DNA of 36,605 nucleotides from Atopobium sp. (GCA_015258715.1 JABZHR010000010.1:1-36605); one strand, 5' to 3'. Counted from the first letter of the stretch, positions 1 through 8,389 are shown. Translations and numbers: made by a program. The notes: a model not told the origin generated them from the sequence alone.

Positions 1-66
1 CAACGAAGCAACCGCAATAAGCTTTTGTGTAGAAGGTCTGTAGGAAAAACGCATCTTCTTCTCCAT
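1..66 (-). CDS. Secreted repeat protein, N-terminus only (cut by window edge)
   Basis: The reverse strand starts at ATG (64-66) and stays open for 22 codons to the window edge. The 22 residues align without gaps to the first 22 of the next upstream protein (115-1833), with 16 identities, including the shared stretch RPS-x-QKLIAVASL. Both begin as Sec signal peptides with a lysine-rich n-region followed by a hydrophobic core. A GGAG ribosome-binding site lies about 8 bases before the ATG. It sits 48 bases downstream of the stop of its paralogue and in the same direction, so the two are a tandem gene pair and may be co-transcribed. The rest of the protein is outside the window; a wall-binding repeat protein is the natural guess but only the signal peptide is visible. 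Confidence 0.8.
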   Translation of the reverse strand, partial: MEKKMRFSYRPSTQKLIAVASL

Positions 67-114
67 TGTTTTAACTCCAATAAATCCAGGTAATAAAGAG
101 CAGTTCAAACTGAT

Positions 115-906
115 TTAGCGCTTGTATTCAGTAAGTACGCCGTCTGGTCCAGCCCAGCGTCTTACGCCATGGGAACGGGTAATCCATTGATTGCGAGCAA
201 GACCATAACTTTCATCAAAGTAATAGTCTTTACCGTCAATGGTGTGTTCTCCAGTATAAGCAGGATGGCTTGGTTTTGCTGAATCAAAGTACCAAGTCTT
301 GCCATTTGGCGTGGTATACCAACCAGAAGCAAATGCGCCACTTGACTGTGCCCAAGCCCAACCGCCTTCTGGGAGCTGTACCCAACTGTTAGCGGTCATA
401 CCAGCGGATTCGTCAATGTAGTAGGTTCCACTAGAAATTTGGACGACACCTACAAGCATACGGTGCTTGGAATCTTTGGTATCAAAGTAGAACCACTTGC
501 CATTAGGCATATGCTTCCAACCTGATTGAAGCGCCCCACTCTCTCCAGCCCAAGACCAAGAACCATCAGCTCTATGAACCCATCCATTTTTCAGAAGACC
601 ATAGCCTGAATCAAAATAATATGATTGACCGTTAATTTCAGTCTCACCAATTATTGCAGGATGCTGTGGATCTGATGGATCAAAATACCAAGTTTTGCCA
701 TTTGGCGTGGTGTACCAACCAGAAGCAAATGCACCACTTGACTGTGCCCAAGCCCAACCGCCATTAGGGAGCTGCACCCAATCGTTAGCGGTCATTCCAT
801 TATTTACGTCAACGTAATAAGTTCCGCTAGAAATAGTGAAGACACCTTTCTTAAGCAAAGGAAATTCTCCATTTTCATCAAAATAGAACCACTTACCATT
901 TGGCAT
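115..906 (-). repeat. Tandem 396-bp internal duplication coding two 132-residue repeat pairs
   Basis: Sequence around 295-400 recurs at 691-796 with only a handful of mismatches, for example GCCATTTGGCGTGGT at 301 and 697. The offset is exactly 396 bases (132 codons). The same offset aligns 139 with 535, 419 with 815 and 487 with 883. The duplicated unit therefore holds one PNGKWFYFD and one PNGKTWYFD repeat. It is coding, in frame, and the boundaries are approximate because similarity fades at the ends. Confidence 0.8.
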
Positions 907-1833
907 GTGTTTCCAGCCAGAATAAACAGAGCCAACTGTTTCAATCCAAGCCCATTCACCATCATCCTCAATCCAACCATGGGTAACAAGGCCATTACTG
1001 TGATCAAAGAAATAATATTTACCATCAATATCTATTCCGCCCATTACTACTGTATTGTAATGTTCTGGGTCGGCATACCAAGTTTTGCCATCTGGAGTTT
1101 TAAACCAGCCAGAGATAGCAGCGCCATCTGGACCAGCCCAATACCAAGCTTCTACACCATGGCCCAAATTTACCCAAGAATTTCGTAAAAGTCCTGTCGA
1201 AGTATCAAAGAAGTACAGCTTTCCATCGACCGGAACTGATTTAGCAATAACCGGAACACCCGAACCAATTTCACTAGTTAAATACCAGGTTTTACCATTA
1301 GGAGCAGTAAACCATCCTTCAGTAAAACGACCATCAGCGCCTGCCCAGCTCCAACCCTTATCTGTTTTAACCCAATTGTTTTTTATCAAGCCGTTATCTT
1401 TATCTACGTAGTAGTAAGTGTAGTGATAATTAGGAGTATTTTTATTTTCGAGAATATAAAATAAGCCATATCTAGCGTGCGGTAGCCATGTCTCTGGCTC
1501 AAAATACCAGGTTTTGCCATCAGGTGTAGTATAGAAACCAGATGCTGCTGCACCTGTTTCATCTACATAGTATTGATGACTGTCATAAGTAATCCACTGA
1601 CTTTTTAGAATAGTTCCATCTTCAGTATAAAAATATACCTTTCCATCAACTTTTTTCCACTTTGGATAATAGGATTTAGAAGTTGATTCAGGAGCACTTA
1701 CTGTGGAAGTATCAGTAGTCTCTGCAAGAGCAGGAGTAGCGTGGAGTCCGCAAAGTAGAGCTGCACTCAACGAAGCAACTGCAATGAGCTTTTGCATTGA
1801 AGGCCTGCTGGACAAACATGTCTTCTTTTTCAT
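115..1833 (-). CDS. Secreted protein made of glucan/choline-binding-type wall repeats
   Basis: A 572-residue protein with a signal peptide (basic MKKK start, hydrophobic core, cleavage after ATPALA near residue 37), a short Ser/Thr-rich linker, then repeats to the C-terminus. Each unit of about 65 residues has the order YYxD...GLxxxxWV, GxWxWAxxxG, SGWxxxPNGKxWYFD; seven P(N/D)GK cores are present with partial units at each end. These resemble cell-wall/choline- or glucan-binding repeats (CW_binding_1 type). No catalytic domain or LPXTG motif is seen, so it is probably a non-covalently wall-bound surface protein. An ATG at 1839 is possible, but AAGGA lies only one base before it and seven before the ATG at 1833; the latter also matches the paralogue start. 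Ligand and role (adhesin, matrix binding) are unknown. Confidence 0.85.
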   Translation of the reverse strand: MKKKTCLSSRPSMQKLIAVASLSAALLCGLHATPALAETTDTSTVSAPESTSKSYYPKWKKVDGKVYFYTEDGTILKSQWITYDSHQYYVDETGAAASGFYTTPDGKTWYFEPETWLPHARYGLFYILENKNTPNYHYTYYYVDKDNGLIKNNWVKTDKGWSWAGADGRFTEGWFTAPNGKTWYLTSEIGSGVPVIAKSVPVDGKLYFFDTSTGLLRNSWVNLGHGVEAWYWAGPDGAAISGWFKTPDGKTWYADPEHYNTVVMGGIDIDGKYYFFDHSNGLVTHGWIEDDGEWAWIETVGSVYSGWKHMPNGKWFYFDENGEFPLLKKGVFTISSGTYYVDVNNGMTANDWVQLPNGGWAWAQSSGAFASGWYTTPNGKTWYFDPSDPQHPAIIGETEINGQSYYFDSGYGLLKNGWVHRADGSWSWAGESGALQSGWKHMPNGKWFYFDTKDSKHRMLVGVVQISSGTYYIDESAGMTANSWVQLPEGGWAWAQSSGAFASGWYTTPNGKTWYFDSAKPSHPAYTGEHTIDGKDYYFDESYGLARNQWITRSHGVRRWAGPDGVLTEYKR

Positions 1834-2178
1834 GGGCATATCCTTTTTTGAAGGGATAACTTTCTATATAAATAATAGTTTGATATGTCTGTTATTGTTC
1901 CCGTAAATTAATCCTATACAAATTCTCTATCTTCTATGAAAAAATGCTCAACTAATGAGATAAAAAACGTTTAATAGCAGATATATCCATAAATAAATGC
2001 TGGAAAACAGCTTGATTACCTGTGGCTCTTCCGGTAGATGGTGTGAAAATCTCCATGAGTGGTTTCTCGCCACATAAGTTGTTGATTAAGGTTATTATAT
2101 TCCACGTGGCGAAACGTCACGGTATCGCGCTCCACAGGCGCAGTTTTGCCCTGCGGGGCTAAGAAAGAAAGGCACGAA
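1834..2178. other. Gene-free interval between surface-protein gene and csp
   Basis: The left 150 bases are AT-rich and must hold the promoter of the leftward surface-protein gene, but I could not fix a convincing -35/-10 pair. The right part is the promoter and leader of the cold-shock gene. One copy of the octamer TTCTCGCC sits at 2064-2071, inside a small GTGG/CCAC inverted repeat (2059-2073). No tRNA or small RNA gene was recognised. Confidence 0.5.
2093..2160 (+). promoter_or_regulatory. Probable csp promoter -10 region and structured leader
   Basis: TATTATATT at 2093-2101 could supply a -10 element; no good -35 is visible. The following 60 bases are much more GC-rich than the flanks and contain the palindrome CCACGTGG (2102-2109) and a possible hairpin CGCAG (2139-2143) with CTGCG (2151-2155). 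Long structured leaders that control translation by temperature are known for cspA-family mRNAs; that this leader does so is inference. Confidence 0.4.
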
Positions 2179-2382
2179 ATGGCTCAGGGTACTGTAAAGT
2201 GGTTTAATCCAGACAAGGGTTACGGCTTCATCTCTCGTGAGGATGGCGACGATTTGTTCGTACACTTCTCCGAGATTCAGATGGACGGTTTCAAGACTCT
2301 CGATGAGGGTCAGCCTGTCGAGTTTGAGATTACCACCGGCCAGAACGGTAAGCTCCAGGCTTCTAGCGTCCACAAGATCTAG
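2179..2382 (+). CDS. csp: Cold-shock domain protein (CspA family)
   Basis: A 67-residue single cold-shock domain, the usual family length. The RNA-binding motifs are intact: KGYGFI (RNP1) and DLFVHFS (RNP2), preceded by MAQGTVKWFNPDKG. Such proteins bind single-stranded RNA and DNA in the cytoplasm and melt mRNA structure, in the cold or constitutively. An upstream in-frame ATG at 2146 would add residues foreign to the family, whereas GAAAGG (2167-2172) is well placed for the ATG at 2179. The gene stands alone between its own leader and a strong terminator. Confidence 0.95.
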   Translation: MAQGTVKWFNPDKGYGFISREDGDDLFVHFSEIQMDGFKTLDEGQPVEFEITTGQNGKLQASSVHKI

Positions 2383-2402
2383 TACTTGCGAACACTACCA
2401 TC

Positions 2403-2431
2403 AAAAGGAGACCTTCGGGTCTCCTTTTTTG
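2403..2431 (+). terminator. Rho-independent terminator of csp
   Basis: An 11-bp perfect stem (AAAAGGAGACC, 2403-2413, with GGTCTCCTTTT, 2418-2428) closed by a stable TTCG tetraloop and followed by more T residues. It ends the csp transcript 20 bases after its stop. Read on the other strand it has only a short T run, so it may also help stop the leftward HAD gene. Confidence 0.93.
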
Positions 2432-2469
2432 TTACATCGCTATTTTTACAGTTACAGTTACCAAGAGCT

Positions 2470-3132
2470 TTAATACCAATGCTTGATGGTAAGGTCGGCA
2501 AGTTCAGAGAGTTTCTCGATATCTTGATGCTCATCATCACAATTAACAGCACAGGTGATAAGGCCAACAGAATTTCCTGTCTGAAGAGCCAGTGGAATGT
2601 CTTCAAACAGTATTGTTTTCTCGGCTGGAGTATTAAGGCGTTTAAGCACCTCAAGATACAGATGAGGCTCATCTTTTGCAGATCCAACATCTGCTGCAAA
2701 CACCTGAGTATCAAACAGAGTGGATAGATGTAAACGAGGTTCAAGGAGAGCAAGAAGCTCCGGCTCGTTGACAGTTGCCAATGCAGTAGGGATGTCTTTT
2801 TCTTGTAACTTGCCAATAAAATCAACAACACCAGGTCTAAGCTGCACGGAGTTTACAAAGAAGCTTTTACTAAGCTCTTTCCACTCGGCAACAATCTCTT
2901 CTGGATCCTCCTTTAGCCCATAGGTGGCAATTGCCCATTCGGCTCCCTTTTCAAATCCAAGAGGGGAGAGAATCTTACCAATTTCTGGAGTGTAAGGGAT
3001 TCCTCGCGACTCAAAAAACTCCTGGTCAACAAGCTTCCAAATATGGTGCGTATGAGCAATAGTGCCATCAAAATCAAAGATTGCTGCTTCAAAATCGGTT
3101 GCAAGAATATCTTCAAGTGTCGAGAAAATCAC
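2470..3132 (-). CDS. HAD-superfamily phosphatase (phosphoglycolate phosphatase / beta-phosphoglucomutase-like)
   Basis: A 220-residue HAD subfamily IA protein. Motif I is DFDGT with nucleophile D20 and acid/base D22; an alpha-helical cap follows; TVNE forms motif II, a lysine in the KDEPHLYLEVL segment motif III, and the ED of ILFEDIP motif IV. The family dephosphorylates or isomerises small sugar phosphates or glycolate phosphate in the cytosol; the substrate cannot be told from sequence. The start is GTG with only a weak GGAA site about 6 bases upstream, so the exact start is less sure. It is divergent from the autolysin gene at 3246. Confidence 0.8.
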   Translation of the reverse strand: MIFSTLEDILATDFEAAIFDFDGTIAHTHHIWKLVDQEFFESRGIPYTPEIGKILSPLGFEKGAEWAIATYGLKEDPEEIVAEWKELSKSFFVNSVQLRPGVVDFIGKLQEKDIPTALATVNEPELLALLEPRLHLSTLFDTQVFAADVGSAKDEPHLYLEVLKRLNTPAEKTILFEDIPLALQTGNSVGLITCAVNCDDEHQDIEKLSELADLTIKHWY

Positions 3133-3170
3133 AGTGTTCCAATCAAGTTGCGGTGAGCTTGTGTTTTTTA

Positions 3171-3198
3171 TTGTTGACGTGCCAGTCTAGTGTAAACT
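3171..3198 (+). promoter_or_regulatory. Possible promoter of the autolysin gene
   Basis: TTGTTG (3171-3176) and TAAACT (3193-3198) are 16 bases apart, a weak match to a sigma-70-type promoter; TTGACG at 3174 overlaps but lacks a partner at normal spacing. The assignment is tentative. Confidence 0.3.
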
Positions 3199-3245
3199 TT
3201 TAGCAAGTATGAAGAGGAGTAAACCAATACTTTTCGGAGGACCGC

Positions 3246-5891
3246 ATGAAACGCAGCTTATTTAATACTCGCGGTAAATTGCTTGCTATTTTGTTCTTTG
3301 TTGTCGCAGCATTGTTTGCAACAACAGTTCAAAACGCATATGCAACTACCTACACCACAATGGATGCCCAAGGAAACATTATCCAGAGTGAATCGCTAAA
3401 AGATGCCGTAGCACTTGCTCGTGCAACTGGCAGGCCTATTGCGCTTGACCCAGGTCACAGTGATGGCCTTGAAGGCAGAGATCCAGGTGCTACCTACTTT
3501 GGACTCAAAGAGGGAGATCTGGCTTGGGCAACTGCCATGTATGCCAAGAAGTATCTGGAAAAATGGGGTGTACAGGTTGTTGTTGTTCGTGGAGAACACG
3601 AGGATCCATCGATCAAGACGCGCGTACAGCGTGCTGTTGACGCAAACGCTTGTGCTATCATCTCGCTTCACTACAATGCCGGCCCTGCATCTGCAACGGG
3701 CTCAGAGGTACTTGTTCCTCATAAGGTAAGCTACAACTATGATCTTTATTTCTCCGGTCAAATTTTTGCCAGTAAAGTTAACTATTACCTCAGAAATAAA
3801 GTTGGTATTGTTACCCGCGGTGACGGCGCAACAGAACGTGGTTACAACGACCAATATGGAACAGACTATTACGAGAATGGCGATGAGTCCGATTATTACG
3901 GTATTGTCCGCTATGCTCGTCAAAAGGGAATTCTTGGCGTAATTATTGAGCATCAATTCATCTCTAATCCAGCACATGCTGCTGAGTTTAAAGACCTTGG
4001 CGATAATTCCAAGGTTGACTATATTGGCTGGGCAGATGCATGGGCAATTTGGGAAATGTACAGCTCTGATACCTGGTGGAGCATGAGTAGTGTTTCAGTA
4101 GCTCAAAAGGATAGTGACGTCACTCTAAAGCCAGTTCTTACTGGCGTAGTTACTGACGCAACATTTACTTACAGCTATGTTGGTCCAGATGGAACAAAGG
4201 TAACGGTTGCATCTAACACTACGGCAACTTCATCTACCTTTACGCTTCCTGCTAGCGGCCGTTACACCCTGTATATCACAGCAAGATCTTCTGATGGTCA
4301 AGAAGTAACCCGCCAGACAAACTATGACGCTAAGATTAAAGAATCCTATGGCTGGCGCAGAGCTGCTGAAGGATGGATGTATTCTGATGACAACGGCACT
4401 GCTTACGTAAGCAGATGGCTTAAAGACGATGATGGCTGGCATTATTTTGATGCTAGGGGAATTGCTGTTTCTGGCTGGTTTACTACGCCAAATGGTAAAG
4501 TTTGGTACTTTGACGCAGCTGCAACTCATAACGCTGCCGCTCTTGGCCAGAGGACCATTTCAGGCAAGTCTTATTACTTTGATGAGACTAATGGAATGGC
4601 AAAGAATTCCTGGGTCCACCAGGCTGATGATTCTTGGTCTTGGGCGACAGGAGATGGCTCTCTGCACGCAGGTTGGAAGTACATGCCAAATGGCAAGTGG
4701 TTCTACTTTGATGCCAACAACAGCTATCACGCTACCTTTGGTCTTATGACCGACGGAAACAAGAAGTACTACATTGATCAAAATCGTGGTCTGATTTACG
4801 GCGGTTGGGTCAATCTTGCTAATGGAGATTGGATCTGGCTTAATGACGACGGTACTCTTTACTCTGGCTGGAAGTACATGTCTAACGGCAAGTGGTTCTA
4901 CTTTGATGAGAATGCTGAGTATCCACTGATGAAGACTGGACTTGTTATCACAGCTAGCGGCTCATACTACGTTGATGCCAATAGCGGCATGAAGGCTAAT
5001 GACTGGGTAGAGATGCCTAATAATGTCTGGGCTTGGGCTCAATCTAATGGTGCTCTTGTTTCTGGTTGGTTTAATACGCCAAATGGCAAGACATGGTACT
5101 TTGATCCAAATACAAAAGAGCACGGTGCTCTCTTTGGTCTTCAGATAATTAACGGCTCATACTATTACTTCGACCAGAGTAATGGATTGTTGCGCTCTCA
5201 AAATGTCACTCTTCCTGATGGTCGTGTTGCTTACGCAGATGCAAATGGCGTTCTTAACATCAAGTCTGCAGATAACAACAACGGCGGCAATGGTGGAGAT
5301 AACAGAGACGCTAACAATACTCCAGCTGATGACGGTTCTCCAATTGAGCCAACTCGTGGTAATTTCTCTGATCGCACTAGTGTTCTTGGAGCACCTCTTG
5401 TCACTAAAGAGGACCTTCAGCGAGATTTCATCAAGCGCGTAGGTTCTGCTTATCCAGCCGTCTATGCCGAGAAGGGCGCTGCAACAGGGACCGATTTTGT
5501 AAACCAGCTATGGCAGGCTGCAATTGACGAGGGAGTTCGTCCAGAGCTCCTCTATGCGCAGGTCATGATTGAGACAGGTAACCTCCGCTTTGGTGGCGAT
5601 GTCCTTCCTGAGCAGTGCAACTTTGGTGGTATGGGTGCAACTGGAAACGGAGCGCACGGACTCTCATTTGATACCGTTCTTAAGGGACTTCGTGCACAGG
5701 CTTTGCACCTTCGTGCATACGCAGGTTATGAGCCACTGACCGTTGATCCAAGCGAGGCTCAAAAAGTTGACCCTCGCTACAGTGCTTGGATTCTTTCTAG
5801 GAAGGCAAACATTATCCGCAAGCTTGCTGGAACGTGGGCAACGGATAAGAACTATGCGGTAAAGCTTGTTCGCGTAATGAATGAGCTGTAA
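3246..5891 (+). CDS. Two-headed autolysin: N-acetylmuramoyl-L-alanine amidase + wall repeats + glucosaminidase
   Basis: An 881-residue secreted protein with signal peptide to about residue 33. Residues 63-270 are a zinc amidase (Amidase_3): ligands H71 (DPGH), E89 and H142 (LHYNAG), catalytic E235 (IIEHQFISN). Residues 285-362 look like a beta-sandwich (Ig-like) linker. Residues 370-672 carry wall-binding repeats with four (P/S)NGK cores, the same type as the protein at 115-1833. A Gly/Asn/Asp-rich linker (676-697) leads to a C-terminal lysozyme-fold glucosaminidase-type domain (720-881) with likely catalytic E776 in MIETGNLRFGGD. It would cut both the stem-peptide amide and the glycan strand of peptidoglycan, for cell separation or wall turnover. 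CGGAGG lies five bases before the ATG; a strong terminator follows, so it is monocistronic. Confidence 0.92.
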   Translation: MKRSLFNTRGKLLAILFFVVAALFATTVQNAYATTYTTMDAQGNIIQSESLKDAVALARATGRPIALDPGHSDGLEGRDPGATYFGLKEGDLAWATAMYAKKYLEKWGVQVVVVRGEHEDPSIKTRVQRAVDANACAIISLHYNAGPASATGSEVLVPHKVSYNYDLYFSGQIFASKVNYYLRNKVGIVTRGDGATERGYNDQYGTDYYENGDESDYYGIVRYARQKGILGVIIEHQFISNPAHAAEFKDLGDNSKVDYIGWADAWAIWEMYSSDTWWSMSSVSVAQKDSDVTLKPVLTGVVTDATFTYSYVGPDGTKVTVASNTTATSSTFTLPASGRYTLYITARSSDGQEVTRQTNYDAKIKESYGWRRAAEGWMYSDDNGTAYVSRWLKDDDGWHYFDARGIAVSGWFTTPNGKVWYFDAAATHNAAALGQRTISGKSYYFDETNGMAKNSWVHQADDSWSWATGDGSLHAGWKYMPNGKWFYFDANNSYHATFGLMTDGNKKYYIDQNRGLIYGGWVNLANGDWIWLNDDGTLYSGWKYMSNGKWFYFDENAEYPLMKTGLVITASGSYYVDANSGMKANDWVEMPNNVWAWAQSNGALVSGWFNTPNGKTWYFDPNTKEHGALFGLQIINGSYYYFDQSNGLLRSQNVTLPDGRVAYADANGVLNIKSADNNNGGNGGDNRDANNTPADDGSPIEPTRGNFSDRTSVLGAPLVTKEDLQRDFIKRVGSAYPAVYAEKGAATGTDFVNQLWQAAIDEGVRPELLYAQVMIETGNLRFGGDVLPEQCNFGGMGATGNGAHGLSFDTVLKGLRAQALHLRAYAGYEPLTVDPSEAQKVDPRYSAWILSRKANIIRKLAGTWATDKNYAVKLVRVMNEL

Positions 5892-5910
5892 AAACCACAG
5901 CGTATTATGC

Positions 5911-5945
5911 AAAAGGAGTTCCGAGAAATCGGAACTCCTTTTTTA
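5911..5945 (+). terminator. Rho-independent terminator after the autolysin gene
   Basis: A 13-bp perfect stem (5912-5924 with 5929-5941), a GAAA loop and a T run. Because the left arm begins with AAAA, it can also act as the terminator of the leftward gene ending at 5979. Confidence 0.93.
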
Positions 5946-5978
5946 TGCCAATTCTTTGTGAGTTTGAGTTGAGTTATC

Positions 5979-8246
5979 TTATCTATCAGGCTCTCCTTCA
6001 ATGGAGTTGAGTATGTCAAAGTAGACATCGTCTTTCGTCATAATTCCTAGGTTCATCATGAAGTTTTTAGCCACACTAAAAAGCTCTGCATCAAGCGAGG
6101 CTCGCGTACCATCCAAGAAAATAGTAGAGACCTCATCTGTTGGAGCAACAGGAATTTGATTTTCTATGAGCGTGGCGTAAATCTCATCATCGTTCATATC
6201 TTCGCAGCTAAACTCAGGCTCACTTTGCGCGAGAATTGCTGTCTCGGTGCCAATAATAAACGTAGCACCTGGTAAGAACTTAAGAGCAAACTGATAACAG
6301 GCTTGGGCGGCTTTAAGATGTCTCAAACGCCACTGGAAGAACGCCATGCGGTAATAGCCAAACCCAATACTCTCGGGGTCATGGGCAAGCAGCAGGAGCT
6401 TCTTGAGCTCATCTGCCGCAGCTGTAATATCTAGCGACTCCTCAAGACAGTGGGAGAGGTGTAGCCTTGCACTCATGCTAAGAGGAGCAATCTCAACAGC
6501 CCTTCTCGCGTGCTGAAGAGCACCTTGAGTTTGCCCCTGGAGCGTTTGAGCAATAGATATCAGAAGATGTGCTTCAAAGTAAGACATAGGAGCTAGACGA
6601 GTGTTTTTCTCGGGATTAGAGAGAATTCTGTTGTAGAGCACTCGATCGACGTAGTTCATAAATACGCGCCACTGAGTGGTGGTTGTATCTGTGTAGGTGT
6701 TATTGCCATCAACGGAGTCCAGCGCTTCACGTAGGAGCAGTTCTGCGTCTTGATAGTTTTTCTCGCTAATAAGACGCTGGGCCTTGGTGACCGCCAAGGA
6801 AAGAACGCCTCCGTCAACAAATTCTTCTGAAATAGCCTCAAAGTCATCTTCTGCAAGCGTGCCCTTAATAAAGCGAGAAACCACGCGTTCTCCTGCAGCT
6901 CGCACCGTAGGATCAGTGGAGTTTGCGGTATACGACAAGATAGTGCGGACGTTTTCTTCTGTAGAAGAAGAGAGGTTGCGCAAAATTTTGGTGATAATTT
7001 CTTCTCGCGCCTGACCTTCATCAATAGAAAGCCCCGACACTTCATCGGTGCCTAGTGCGTGAGCTGCGACGCTATCAAGGCGTTTTTGAGACGATTCAAC
7101 AAAATCGTATCTACTGGGTGGACAGAAAATCTCATCATCTAAGGTAAAGAGTGGATGAACCGCATGAAGAATGCCATCTGCCTCGTCGATTTGCGCGTTC
7201 CAGAGCTGATAGACAGAAAGCGGATTAGTCTCTTCTGTAATGTTTGTATCTTCAAATTGCTTGCGAGTAATGTGGAACGAGAAAAGACAGGCATGCAGCT
7301 TGTTTGTATTGCATATGCCAGAGAGCCATACCTCGTTAATCCTCTTCGAGCTTCTAAAAGCACTTGCGGTGATGAGCATACCAAGGTGTAAGTTGTAAGC
7401 GGTTGCCGCACGGCTGAGGTCATCAAAGGTTGCTTCTTTGATACTTCCATCTGCGCCAAGAAAGCTTCTTGGGAACTGCTCTGGAAGGGCCAGGTGTACC
7501 CTAAAGGCGGCAATTCCCTTGTGTACGTTGGTCCTAAACTCAGTGACAAGACGCTGAGATAGACGCAGGCTTTCAATGTGTAGAGAGATGGCTTTGCGGA
7601 CAACCCACTCGCCGTCTTCTTGGGTGCTTTGAGTAGTGGCACAACGGGGGCGAGATTGCTTCATCATGGTAGAGACAATCTTTTGCTCAAAAGCAAGTAA
7701 GTCAAGTTCAGATGCCATATTTGCATCAAGAAAGTATCGCTCTGCAAAGAGGGCAGTGTTCAGTGCGCTCTCAATAGTAAGGAGCTGAATCTTCTGTTCA
7801 TAGGAAAGTGTTTTTTGATTAGCGCGCAGATAAAAGAGGCCATTGGTACGCAGGCGCACCACGCGGCAGGGGATAGTAATGTCTTGCGCATCGAGAACAC
7901 CGGCATCTTTTAGTCGCTGGGCTAGATGCAGTTCAAAATCACTTGGCGGGATGGCAACAGATCCACCTTTTCGGTGAGAATCTTTTTCACGCAAAAATGC
8001 TGTAGTTACAAAATGTTTAAGCACTTCAAGAGGGGTTATGGACTCTGTAAGCGTAAGAGAAAGCGCTTCAATATTGAGCTTTGTTTGCCAACCAGTCTGA
8101 TCAATAGAACCAACATGTTGATTATTTTGGGCAGCGTCTAGAGACTCATCAGGCAGAACGTCTTTGTTGACGAGAGACGGATAGAGTTTTCCAAGCCTGT
8201 TTCTTCCAGGTTGCTTAGCTTCTGGATTATTTTCCTGACGAGTCAT
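5979..8246 (-). CDS. Large TPR-type helical protein of unknown function
   Basis: About 755 residues, cytoplasmic, with no signal peptide or membrane segment. I do not recognise the N-terminal 470 residues. Residues about 485-690 contain helical hairpins with TPR-like spacing and residues (AHLLISIAQTLQGQTQGALQHA, then ALxIAP-type turns, and YYRMAFFQWRLRHLKAAQACYQFAL). TPR arrays mediate protein-protein contacts, so a scaffold or regulator is plausible, but no function can be assigned. Two adjacent ATGs (8249, 8246) are possible; GGGAGG stands three bases from the first and six from the second, which favours 8246. It is divergent from the HAD gene at 8421 and lies alone in its transcription unit. 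The long intact frame shows it is a real gene. Confidence 0.75.
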   Translation of the reverse strand: MTRQENNPEAKQPGRNRLGKLYPSLVNKDVLPDESLDAAQNNQHVGSIDQTGWQTKLNIEALSLTLTESITPLEVLKHFVTTAFLREKDSHRKGGSVAIPPSDFELHLAQRLKDAGVLDAQDITIPCRVVRLRTNGLFYLRANQKTLSYEQKIQLLTIESALNTALFAERYFLDANMASELDLLAFEQKIVSTMMKQSRPRCATTQSTQEDGEWVVRKAISLHIESLRLSQRLVTEFRTNVHKGIAAFRVHLALPEQFPRSFLGADGSIKEATFDDLSRAATAYNLHLGMLITASAFRSSKRINEVWLSGICNTNKLHACLFSFHITRKQFEDTNITEETNPLSVYQLWNAQIDEADGILHAVHPLFTLDDEIFCPPSRYDFVESSQKRLDSVAAHALGTDEVSGLSIDEGQAREEIITKILRNLSSSTEENVRTILSYTANSTDPTVRAAGERVVSRFIKGTLAEDDFEAISEEFVDGGVLSLAVTKAQRLISEKNYQDAELLLREALDSVDGNNTYTDTTTTQWRVFMNYVDRVLYNRILSNPEKNTRLAPMSYFEAHLLISIAQTLQGQTQGALQHARRAVEIAPLSMSARLHLSHCLEESLDITAAADELKKLLLLAHDPESIGFGYYRMAFFQWRLRHLKAAQACYQFALKFLPGATFIIGTETAILAQSEPEFSCEDMNDDEIYATLIENQIPVAPTDEVSTIFLDGTRASLDAELFSVAKNFMMNLGIMTKDDVYFDILNSIEGEPDR

Positions 8247-8280
8247 CATACACCTCCCACGTTAGGCATAGTGATTCATC

Positions 8281-8294
8281 TATAGTTAACTATA
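8281..8294. promoter_or_regulatory. Perfect 14-bp palindrome, candidate operator
   Basis: TATAGTTAACTATA is its own reverse complement and lies 35 bases upstream of the TPR gene, in the divergent interval shared with the HAD gene. Its core ATAGTTAA recurs at 8328-8335, 46 bases away, next to TTGACA on the reverse strand. A dimeric repressor site is plausible; no regulator gene is adjacent. Confidence 0.45.
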
Positions 8295-8389
8295 TACCTT
8301 AGCTGGTTTGCGACATTTCAGCTGTCAATAGTTAATTCGGCAGACGAGAAGAAAATGCCATTGACTGGTTAGTTTTGCGTCATCAACGG

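Noticed and set aside
295..800. Near-identical direct repeats as a possible CRISPR or insertion element
   Set aside because: The repeats are in frame, code for wall-binding units, and have no regular short spacers or transposase.
1834..2178. Possible tRNA or small RNA in the gene-free interval
   Set aside because: No cloverleaf, T-loop signature or promoter-terminator pair for a separate RNA was found.
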